A DNA stretch of 13,433 nt, taken from the NCBI GenBank assembly GCA_964544865.1, contig CAZJDV010000071.1, positions 1-13,433 on the forward strand. Reading direction: 5' to 3'. The notes beneath the pieces are model-generated. The model did not search any database. It was not told the origin of the DNA and was given only the letters and a program-made list of their open reading frames with translations. Made by a program: the position numbers and the translations under genes. Shown one piece after another: positions 7,591 to 13,433 of the stretch (the first letter of the stretch is position 1; each line of letters opens with the position of its first letter). The stretch is from CAZJDV01 sp964544865. Lineage in GTDB: Bacteria > Chloroflexota > Dehalococcoidia > Lucifugimonadales > CAJWER01.

Positions 7591-10064
7591 GTAAGCTCGA
7601 CGGCGGTGGCGCCGCTGCCTCCCCTGTCAGGGGCCTCGGAACTGAACGACCTTGCCAGCGGATGGTGCTCCAGCAACTCTCTGACGGCCTGCCTCAGCAC
7701 CCCCGTTCCTTTGCCGTGGATGATTCGCACTGAGCTAAGGCCGTCTCTCAATGCTTTGTCTAGAAATTCCTCCACCTTGATCAGCGCCTCTTCGGCGTGC
7801 ATCCCGCGCAGGTCCAGCTCGACGCTGGACATTACGGGTGCGAGGTCATAACCGACCGACGGCGTTTCCGGCTCCGTCTCCTCCGGCTCTCGCTCGCGCG
7901 AGAGACGGTGCACGTCGATTCGCAGCCGCACGCTGCCGACCAGCACCTCGGCCTCGTCACCCTGGTCTGGAAGGGTCTGCAAAGTCCCCTGCACGTTGAG
8001 GCCCCTCACGTCGACCAGGTCGCCGACGGCCAGCGGCTGTTGTTCGATCTCGCTCCGCTGCGACAGAGCCTGGCGCTCCAGCACTTGAAGCTCTTTCTTG
8101 GCGCTCTCGATGTCCCTGTCCGCATCCTGAACGACTTCCTTGGTGAGAGAATCAGCGGCGGGAGCGGTCATTGGGACAGCAATGGGGGGAGCGCTCCAGG
8201 AGAGGGCCGCCTCCGCGCGGCGAAGCTTTTTTCTTACCTCATCGTACTGTGCGGCGAGCTCCCGGCGCATGCTGTCTAGCATCTCTTCGCGGCGCTCCGC
8301 CATGTCCTTGAGCTGTTCATCCAGGTCCCGCCTGGCGGCCTCGGCTCCGGCCTGGGCCCGGTCCGCGGTCTCGAGACTCTCCTTGAGTTGCTGCCGTTCG
8401 CCCTGGAGTTCACTGAGCCAGTCTTCGAAGCGCAGGTGCTGCGGCTCCAGAAGGGAGCGGGCGTCGTCCATTATCCCCTCGGGCAGGCCTAGCTGTTCCG
8501 CCACGGACATGGCGTAGCTTCTACCGGGGACGCCCAGCGTGAGGTGATAGGTAGGTCTCAGTGTTTTCGCGTCGAGCTCGACGCTGGCGTTCGTCATCCC
8601 CGAGGTCGCCTCGGCGTGGGCCGCGACGGTCCTGTGGTGGGTAGTGGCGATCGTCGCGACGCCCCTCGCCGCCAGGTCCTGCAATATCGCCTTGGCCAGT
8701 GCCGATCCCTCCTCCGGGTCGGTGCTGGTGCCCAGTTCGTCCAGCAGCACGAGTGAGGCAGGCGTGGCGTGAGCAAGGATTCTGACCACGTTGAGCATGT
8801 GGGATCCGAAAGTCGACACGGAATCCTGGATACTCTGTTTGTCGCCGATGTCGGCGTATACACCATCGAATACAGGCAGGATGCTGCCCTCGTCGGCTGG
8901 GATTCGGAGGCCGGACTGGTGCGCCAGAGCCAGGTAGCCGACTGTCTTCATCGCCGCCGTCTTGCCGCCGGTGTTGGGACCCGTGATCACCAGCACGGTC
9001 CACTCCGGGCCGAGATGCACGTTTACCGGCACGGCCTCTGGTCCCAATATAGGGTGCCTCGCCCTCAGCAGCCGCACCACCGGGTCGTGTCCTTCGCGCT
9101 TCGCGTCCGGCGGGCGAACGGGCGGCTGCGCGGCCACGCCTCCGATGCTCGCGCTGTAGCGGGCCCTGGCCAGTATGAAATCCAGACCGGCGGTCAGATC
9201 GGACCCGAGGGCGATGTCGTCTGCAACGGCGCCGACGATAGCCGAGAGATCGCGCAGCACCATCTCCGTCTCTCGCTCCTCCTCCAGCACCAACTCCCTC
9301 CACGCGTTGCCCAGGTTAACGGTGGCGAAGGGCTCGATGAACAACGACGCTCCGGTGTTCGAGGCGCCGTGCACGACGCCAGGGACGCGATGGTGCTGCC
9401 CGGCTTTGACCTGCACCACCAGCCTCTCGGAGCGCATCGAAACGACTTGGTCCTGCAGAGCCTCCTGGCCATGAGAGGACTTCATGACGCGTTCCAGCCC
9501 GGCGGCCACGTCTTCGTACGCCTGCCTGACCTGTCGGCGAAGCAGCCCGAGGGAGGCCGTGGCGCCGTCCAGCACTTCGCCCCGCAGGCCGATACACGAT
9601 TGGATGCGGCGTTGGACGTCGCCGAGCTCCGGGATGCCTGCCGCCAGTCCCGATAGAAGCGGAAAGCCGGCGCGCACCCTCGGCAACGCCGAGCGGGCGC
9701 GATGCTGGACCGCGAGGGCGGCGGCCACGCCCAGCAGCTCCAGCCCGGTGAGCATGCCCTCGAGAAAGGCTCGGGCCACCGGACCTGACACGTCTTCGGC
9801 CCCGGTCAGGTCTATGTCGCCAGCCTCGTCCAGGAGACGAACGCCCTCGGCGGTCTCCTGTTGGAGCCTCGCCACCTCGACATCGTCGTAGGCAGGCGTC
9901 ATTCCGAGAGCCCGCGCTCGCGCCGGCGGGAACCTGGCGTGGCCAACCACGGCCTCGCGCAGCGCCCCGTAGTCGAGCAGGCCTAGCGCCTCATCTCGGA
10001 GGCGCTCGCCGTCCGACCCGTCTTGCTGCGGGCCGTCTCTCGCCGGCATCCCTTTCTCCATCAC
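7587..10064 (-). CDS. mutS2: MutS2 family ATPase with C-terminal Smr domain
   Basis: Encodes an 825-residue MutS2, a cytoplasmic homologue of MutS that does not act in classical mismatch repair. Family members restrain homologous recombination and, in Bacillus subtilis, act on collided ribosomes. The N-terminal core and clamp are helical. Walker A is GPNTGGKT (362-369) and Walker B has D442-E443 followed by LGTSTDP. A charged coiled-coil region spans about 540-690, then a small KOW-like beta domain about 678-725. The Smr domain carries LDLRG (750-754) and HGKGTG (783-788), so both ATPase and Smr motifs look intact. The start is GTG at 10064 (AGGA about 9 bases upstream) or the adjacent ATG at 10061. 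It overlaps the DUF192 gene by ATGA and is divergent from thrB. It is about 40 residues longer than typical, mainly in the linkers and a short tail after Smr. Confidence 0.96.
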   Translation of the reverse strand: MMEKGMPARDGPQQDGSDGERLRDEALGLLDYGALREAVVGHARFPPARARALGMTPAYDDVEVARLQQETAEGVRLLDEAGDIDLTGAEDVSGPVARAFLEGMLTGLELLGVAAALAVQHRARSALPRVRAGFPLLSGLAAGIPELGDVQRRIQSCIGLRGEVLDGATASLGLLRRQVRQAYEDVAAGLERVMKSSHGQEALQDQVVSMRSERLVVQVKAGQHHRVPGVVHGASNTGASLFIEPFATVNLGNAWRELVLEEERETEMVLRDLSAIVGAVADDIALGSDLTAGLDFILARARYSASIGGVAAQPPVRPPDAKREGHDPVVRLLRARHPILGPEAVPVNVHLGPEWTVLVITGPNTGGKTAAMKTVGYLALAHQSGLRIPADEGSILPVFDGVYADIGDKQSIQDSVSTFGSHMLNVVRILAHATPASLVLLDELGTSTDPEEGSALAKAILQDLAARGVATIATTHHRTVAAHAEATSGMTNASVELDAKTLRPTYHLTLGVPGRSYAMSVAEQLGLPEGIMDDARSLLEPQHLRFEDWLSELQGERQQLKESLETADRAQAGAEAARRDLDEQLKDMAERREEMLDSMRRELAAQYDEVRKKLRRAEAALSWSAPPIAVPMTAPAADSLTKEVVQDADRDIESAKKELQVLERQALSQRSEIEQQPLAVGDLVDVRGLNVQGTLQTLPDQGDEAEVLVGSVRLRIDVHRLSREREPEETEPETPSVGYDLAPVMSSVELDLRGMHAEEALIKVEEFLDKALRDGLSSVRIIHGKGTGVLRQAVRELLEHHPLARSFSSEAPDRGGSGATAVELT

Positions 10065-10098
10065 GGCTTAGTCCTGTGAACGATATCCCACCCCGAAG

Positions 10099-10107
10099 AT
10101 TCTAACA
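10099..10107 (-). promoter_or_regulatory. Candidate extended -10 promoter for mutS2
   Basis: The minus strand reads TGTTAGAAT: an extended TG motif followed by TAGAAT, which matches the -10 consensus at 5 of 6. No good -35 box lies 17 bases upstream, as is common for extended -10 promoters. Transcription would begin near 10092, about 28 nt before the GTG start. Confidence 0.4.
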
Positions 10108-10167
10108 GGACACGGGGCGGATTTGCAGCGCGGCGGCGGTCTGGAATACGAGCTTTACCCTGCGGCG

Positions 10168-10176
10168 TGGTATCAT
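10168..10176 (+). promoter_or_regulatory. Candidate extended -10 promoter for thrB-lysC
   Basis: The plus strand reads TGGTATCAT: an extended TG motif followed by TATCAT, 5 of 6 against the -10 consensus, in an otherwise GC-rich region. Transcription would begin near 10183, leaving a leader of about 45 nt before thrB. That is too short for a lysine riboswitch, and no T-box element is seen. Confidence 0.4.
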
Positions 10177-10227
10177 AAAAACCGTTTCTGGACGAATCGC
10201 ACCCCTGGTAGAACGGACAGCCGAAAA

Positions 10228-11142
10228 ATGATAGACCGCGTCACCGTCATGACGCCGGCCACCAGCGCCAACCTGGGTCCAGGCTTCGACTGCCTGGGCC
10301 TGGCGCTCGACATCTGGAACTCGGTCCGCGTGGAGCTGGGACCGCCCTCTGTTGAGATACGAGGCGAGGGCACCGGAGAGCTTCCCAGTGGGGCGGCCAA
10401 CCTGGTCGTCTCCTCCTTTGCACTGCCATTTCTCGAGTCCGGCCGTTCGGTGCCGGATGTGAGCATTACCTGCGACAATGCAATCCCCGTGGGCAGAGGG
10501 CTTGGCAGCAGCAGCGCATCAATCGCGGCGGGCCTGCTGGCAGGCAACGAGATGTGCGGCGGCGCCATCGGCCACGAGGACCTGCTCGAGCTCGCCGTCC
10601 GCGCGGAGGGCCACCCGGACAACGTCGTGGCGGCGATGCTGGGCGGCTTTCGGATCGCCCTGCACGACGGAGACCGGCTGATAACGGCCCGCGTGGCGGT
10701 GCCGAAAGACCTTAGTATCGTCCTGTTCGTGCCCGATACACCAATGCCTACCGCCGAGGCCCGCTCTCTGCTGCTCCCGCAGGTCCTGCGAGAGGACGCC
10801 GTGCACAATATCGGCCGGGTCGCGCTGCTGGTGAGTTCGTTCATGTCCGGCGACCTCTCGGACCTGGCCGTCGCCACCCAGGACCGGCTCCACCAGCCCG
10901 CGAGGCAGGCCGTCTTCCCCGCCATGAAGGTCGTATTCCGAGCCGCCCTCGACGCCGGCGCCCTTGGTGTCTTCCTCTCGGGCGCGGGCTCCAGCGTGCT
11001 GGCGCTGTCTCGCGGGAGAGAGATGACGATCGGCTACGAGATGGCCGAGGCCGCGAGCAAGTCGGGCGTGGGCGGAGATTTCAAGGTGACCAGGCCCACG
11101 GAACAGGGGGCGTGGGTGGTGGGGGAGGGGGCTGGGGGCTAG
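10228..11142 (+). CDS. thrB: Homoserine kinase
   Basis: Encodes a 304-residue GHMP-family kinase that phosphorylates L-homoserine with ATP, the step before threonine synthase. The N-terminal PATSANLGPGFDCLGLA (10-26) is the family signature. The ATP loop is IPVGRGLGSSSA (86-97). EGHPDNV followed by LGGF (127-141) is characteristic of homoserine kinases among GHMP enzymes. The third GHMP motif is SGAGSSVLAL (251-260). The ATG at 10228 places the signature at the expected distance from the N-terminus; an upstream TTG (10123) would add 35 residues unlike the family. Its ribosome binding site is weak. The last ten or so codons (Gly, Val, Trp, Ala) are encoded by a G-rich 7-nt repeat that runs through the stop codon. 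This tail is probably a product of the repeat rather than a functional segment. lysC follows after 36 bp. Confidence 0.95.
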   Translation: MIDRVTVMTPATSANLGPGFDCLGLALDIWNSVRVELGPPSVEIRGEGTGELPSGAANLVVSSFALPFLESGRSVPDVSITCDNAIPVGRGLGSSSASIAAGLLAGNEMCGGAIGHEDLLELAVRAEGHPDNVVAAMLGGFRIALHDGDRLITARVAVPKDLSIVLFVPDTPMPTAEARSLLLPQVLREDAVHNIGRVALLVSSFMSGDLSDLAVATQDRLHQPARQAVFPAMKVVFRAALDAGALGVFLSGAGSSVLALSRGREMTIGYEMAEAASKSGVGGDFKVTRPTEQGAWVVGEGAGG

Positions 11143-11175
11143 GGGCTGGGTGTTGGGAGATAGGTGATAGAGGCA
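11106..11175 (+). repeat. G-rich degenerate heptanucleotide tandem array at the thrB-lysC junction
   Basis: Ten consecutive 7-base units can be read in phase, starting with GGGGGCG at 11106. The clearest are GGGGGCT (11127-11133), GGGGGCT (11134-11140), AGGGGCT (11141-11147), GGGTGTT (11148-11154), GGGAGAT (11155-11161) and AGGTGAT (11162-11168). The units decay toward both ends. The array encodes the ThrB C-terminus, includes its TAG stop (11140-11142), crosses the intergenic gap and ends in the lysC ribosome binding site. Eight runs of three or more G lie within 11106-11157, giving strong G-quadruplex potential on the mRNA-sense strand. Confidence 0.75.
11169..11173 (+). promoter_or_regulatory. 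lysC ribosome binding site
   Basis: AGAGG lies five bases before the ATG at 11179 and favours that codon over the in-frame GTG at 11164, which would add five residues ahead of the conserved MTIVVQKYGGTSV. It falls in the last, most degenerate heptamer unit of the repeat array. Confidence 0.6.
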
Positions 11176-11178
11176 GAA

Positions 11179-12411
11179 ATGACCATTGTCGTGCAGAAAT
11201 ATGGGGGGACCTCGGTGGCCGATGCCGACGCCATTCGCAACGTGGCCAGGCGCATCGCCGCGACCCGCGATGATGGTAACCAGGTGGTCGCCGTCGTGTC
11301 CGCCATGGGCGATTCGACGGATCACCTAATAGCCCTGGCGCGGCAGGTCTCGGACAGGCCCGACCCTCGTGAGCTCGATGTACTTCAGTCCACGGGAGAG
11401 CTGGTTAGTTGCGCGCTCGTCGCGATGGCTCTTCGCTCCCTCGGCCACGATGCCCTCAGTCTCAGTGGCGGCCGCGCCGGAATCCGCACCGACACCCAGC
11501 ACGGCAGGGCGAAGATAGCGGAGGTGGCGCCGGACCTGATAGCGACGGAGCTGGACCTGGGCCGAATCGTGATTGTCGCCGGGTTCCAGGGCATGAGCGA
11601 GGACATGGACGTCACCACACTGGGACGGGGTGCGTCGGACCTGTCGGCGGTGGCGCTGGCGGCGGCGCTCAGGGCAGACCGCTGCGAGATCTACACCGAC
11701 GTCGAAGGAATCTTCACGGCGGACCCCAGGCTGGTGCCCGAGGCCCGCAAGCTCGACGAGGTGGGGTTCGAGGAGATGCTGGAGATGGCCAGCTACGGCG
11801 CCAAGATGGACCCGCGCTCCATCGAGATGGCGATGTTCTACGACGTGCACATTCGGGTGGCCTCCAGCTTCACCCATGGGCCCGGCACGCTGATACACGA
11901 GGAAGCCAACATGAGCAACGGAGTGGGAGAGATCAGGAACCGAGTGCGGGGCGTTCCCACGGACACCAAGGTTGCGAAGATAACGGTCCGTGGCGTGCCA
12001 GACCGGCCCGGTGTCCAGGCCGAGATATTCGAACCCCTGGCGGACACCGGGGTTAGCGTCGACGTCATCGTGCAGAACCCGGCGGTGGGCGGCGCCACAG
12101 ACGTAACCTTCACCGTGCCGAGCGCCGATCTGCCCCGTGCCCTGGAGGTGACCGAACAGGCGGCGCGCCAGATCGGCACGGGCCCGGTGGCCGGCGCCGG
12201 CGGGCTGGCCAAGGTCAGCATAGTCGGCACTGGAATGCAGGATGCGTCCGGGTACGCCTCTCGGATGTTCAGGGCCCTCGCCGACGCCGGCGTCAACATC
12301 GAGATGATAACCACGTCTGAGATCCGAATCACCTGCGTTGTGGACGAAGAGCGCGTCGGGGCGGCCGCCAGGGCACTCCACTTGGCCTTCGAGCTCGACC
12401 GCGAGGAGTAG
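11179..12411 (+). CDS. lysC: Aspartate kinase with two C-terminal ACT domains
   Basis: Encodes a 410-residue aspartokinase that phosphorylates L-aspartate, the first step toward lysine, threonine, methionine and diaminopimelate. The amino-acid kinase domain covers about 1-240, with KYGGTSV (7-13), VVSAMG (39-44), STGELVS (71-77), GFQG (135-138) and TTLGRGASD (146-154). Two ACT domains follow, about 264-325 and 343-408; the second contains GVNIEMITTSEIR, as usual. ACT domains in this family bind lysine and/or threonine for feedback inhibition; which effector applies here cannot be read from the sequence. Two deviations are visible: Ala152 where most relatives have the second Gly of RGGSD, and GAKMDPRS (207-214), one residue shorter than the usual GAKVLHPR-type segment. 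The frame is intact and the length typical. With thrB upstream it forms an aspartate-family operon. Confidence 0.96.
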   Translation: MTIVVQKYGGTSVADADAIRNVARRIAATRDDGNQVVAVVSAMGDSTDHLIALARQVSDRPDPRELDVLQSTGELVSCALVAMALRSLGHDALSLSGGRAGIRTDTQHGRAKIAEVAPDLIATELDLGRIVIVAGFQGMSEDMDVTTLGRGASDLSAVALAAALRADRCEIYTDVEGIFTADPRLVPEARKLDEVGFEEMLEMASYGAKMDPRSIEMAMFYDVHIRVASSFTHGPGTLIHEEANMSNGVGEIRNRVRGVPTDTKVAKITVRGVPDRPGVQAEIFEPLADTGVSVDVIVQNPAVGGATDVTFTVPSADLPRALEVTEQAARQIGTGPVAGAGGLAKVSIVGTGMQDASGYASRMFRALADAGVNIEMITTSEIRITCVVDEERVGAAARALHLAFELDREE

Positions 12412-12437
12412 CGCGCCGATAAGTGGGGGGACTTTAC

Positions 12438-12464
12438 CGCGGAGCGCGCGGAGATCGCAGAGAT
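12438..12464 (+). repeat. Three tandem 9-nt units after lysC
   Basis: CGCGGAGCG (12438-12446), CGCGGAGAT (12447-12455) and CGCAGAGAT (12456-12464) are consecutive and exactly in 9-base phase. They lie in non-coding DNA 26 bp after the lysC stop. The first two units also allow a 5-bp stem (12437-12441 with 12447-12451), but no T-run follows. Confidence 0.6.
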
Positions 12465-12485
12465 CTGGTAACACTCAATGTCATT

Positions 12486-12522
12486 CGCCGCCGCGCTCCA
12501 CGATTGGCGCAGGCCGGCGGCG
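12486..12522 (+). repeat. GC-rich inverted repeat upstream of the enolase-family gene
   Basis: CGCCGCCG (12486-12493) pairs with CGGCGGCG (12515-12522) across a 21-base loop. There is no following T-run, so an intrinsic terminator is unlikely. The hairpin sits about 33 bases before the ribosome binding site of the next gene. Confidence 0.35.
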
Positions 12523-12567
12523 GCACACGTAAGCCCCGCGCCTCGACGGAGCGCCAAGGAGACGAAA

Positions 12568-13433
12568 ATGAAGATCGAAGCGGTAGAAGGCCTGCACGTC
12601 GGGACCTCGTACATCGTCAGAATCCGCACGGATAGCGGCCTCACCGGCATCGGCCAGACGGCATGCTGGGGATACCCTGAGGCTGTGGCGCAGATCGTCG
12701 ACAAGTTCCGGAGCTACCTCGTCGGCCAAGACCCAATGCGGATCGAATACCACTGGCAGATCATGTACCGCATGGGGCCCTTCAGGGGATCGGCGCTCTC
12801 GGGCGCGGTCAGCGCCGTGGACATCGCCCTCTGGGACATCAAGGGCAAACACTTCCAGGCGCCAGTGTGGGAGCTAATGGGCGGCAGGTGCCGCGACAGG
12901 ATACGGCTGCACCTGCTCATGGGCGGCGGTCCTACGCCGGACGGGGTCCTCGCCACAGCGAGAGCGGCCGCCGAGGAGGGATTTACCGCTGTCAAGTTCG
13001 ACCCGCTTCCCGCCGGGTACCAGGACATGACCCACTCGCGCCTCATCGCCACGGCCCGCGACCAGGTGGCCGCGGCTCGGGAGGGCGCGGGCCTTGACGT
13101 GGACGTCATCGTGGAGATCCACCGCAAGCTCACTCCCCCGGTGGCGATAGCGCTGGCCGAGGCGCTGGTCGAGTTCAAGCCTCTCTTCTTCGAGGACCCC
13201 ATACAGATCGACAGCATCATGTCCCAGGGGGAGCTGGCCGGCCGCATCACAATTCCGGTCGCCAACGGCGAGCGCATGCACTCTATCTGGGAGTTCCGGG
13301 AGCTGCTGGCCTACGGCGGCCCGCAGTATGTTCGGCCCGACGTCGGGCTGGCCGGCGGTCTGTCTCACTGCAAAAAGATCGCCGCGATCGCCGAGTCCTA
13401 CCACTGCGCCGTGGTGACCCACAACTTCCTGGG
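12568..13433 (+). CDS. Mandelate racemase / muconate lactonizing enzyme family protein (3' end outside window)
   Basis: The first 288 residues of an enolase-superfamily enzyme, whose members abstract a proton alpha to a carboxylate; many dehydrate or epimerise sugar acids. The N-terminal capping domain covers about 1-110 and the TIM barrel follows. Candidate metal ligands are E183 (in VEIHRKLTP), E209 (in FFEDP) and E235 (in ANGER). H185 and H285 (in THNFL) are the likely acid/base residues. The spacing resembles galactonate and mannonate dehydratases, but E183 replaces the usual Asp and K143 lies in VKFD. A substrate cannot be assigned. The start is well supported by AAGGAG six bases upstream (12556-12561). 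It lies 156 bp after lysC across a hairpin and a repeat, so it may be a separate unit and need not share a pathway with it. Expanded enolase-superfamily sets are known from SAR202 Chloroflexota. Confidence 0.9.
   Translation, partial: MKIEAVEGLHVGTSYIVRIRTDSGLTGIGQTACWGYPEAVAQIVDKFRSYLVGQDPMRIEYHWQIMYRMGPFRGSALSGAVSAVDIALWDIKGKHFQAPVWELMGGRCRDRIRLHLLMGGGPTPDGVLATARAAAEEGFTAVKFDPLPAGYQDMTHSRLIATARDQVAAAREGAGLDVDVIVEIHRKLTPPVAIALAEALVEFKPLFFEDPIQIDSIMSQGELAGRITIPVANGERMHSIWEFRELLAYGGPQYVRPDVGLAGGLSHCKKIAAIAESYHCAVVTHNFL

Noticed and set aside
8769..9656. Open frame of 295 codons antisense to mutS2, and similar plus-strand frames over rpoB and rpoC (for example 2532-3311 and 3481-4266).
   Set aside because: These mirror the codon structure of the real genes, show no family motifs and lack ribosome binding sites in sensible positions.
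10123..10227. A 35-residue N-terminal extension of ThrB from a TTG.
   Set aside because: The family signature begins about ten residues after the ATG at 10228, and the extension overlaps the probable promoter.
10177..10227. Possible lysine riboswitch, T-box or threonine attenuator ahead of thrB-lysC.
   Set aside because: The predicted leader is only about 45 nt, with no leader peptide rich in Thr or Lys codons and no T-box motif.
11326..12474. Long open frame of 382 codons antisense to lysC.
   Set aside because: It is a GC-rich shadow frame: lysC on the other strand has full family motifs, and the antisense product shows no recognisable domain.

Overview
This is a GC-rich chromosomal housekeeping segment with seven protein-coding genes, two of them cut by the window edges. 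No RNA gene, CRISPR array, transposase or prophage gene was seen. The window fits a Chloroflexota bacterium, probably Dehalococcoidia or SAR202-like. The clues are RNA polymerase subunits with lineage-type insertions, a lipoprotein with a long Pro/Thr/Ser linker, short degenerate tandem repeats between genes, and an enolase-superfamily dehydratase-like gene. This placement is an inference from sequence style, not from a phylogeny.

Minus strand, 10064 down to 1: mutS2 (anti-recombination / collided-ribosome factor with an Smr domain) overlaps a DUF192 lipoprotein gene by the 4-base ATGA. A 349-bp gap follows, holding a good sigma-70-type promoter, and then rpoB and rpoC, which encode the beta and beta-prime subunits of RNA polymerase. 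rpoC runs off the left edge. The usual rplJ-rplL genes are not found upstream of rpoB.

Plus strand, 10228 to 13433: thrB (homoserine kinase) and lysC (aspartate kinase with two ACT domains) form a short amino-acid operon of the aspartate family. They are separated by 36 bp inside a G-rich heptanucleotide repeat. A 156-bp gap carries a 9-nt triple repeat and a hairpin. After it comes a mandelate racemase / muconate lactonizing enzyme family gene, which runs off the right edge. mutS2 and thrB are divergent across 163 bp, and each has an extended -10-like promoter there.

The most interesting material lies inside known genes. RpoB has two insertions relative to the proteobacterial and Bacillus proteins (residues about 488-541 and 980-1070), an 87-residue acidic tail, and substitutions at two rifampicin-pocket positions. 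RpoC has an acidic, probably helical insertion near residue 145-254. The thrB-lysC junction is a heptamer repeat array with strong G-quadruplex potential that contains the thrB stop codon and the lysC ribosome binding site. I found no convincing new multi-gene system; the candidates are structural oddities in core genes and short non-coding repeats.
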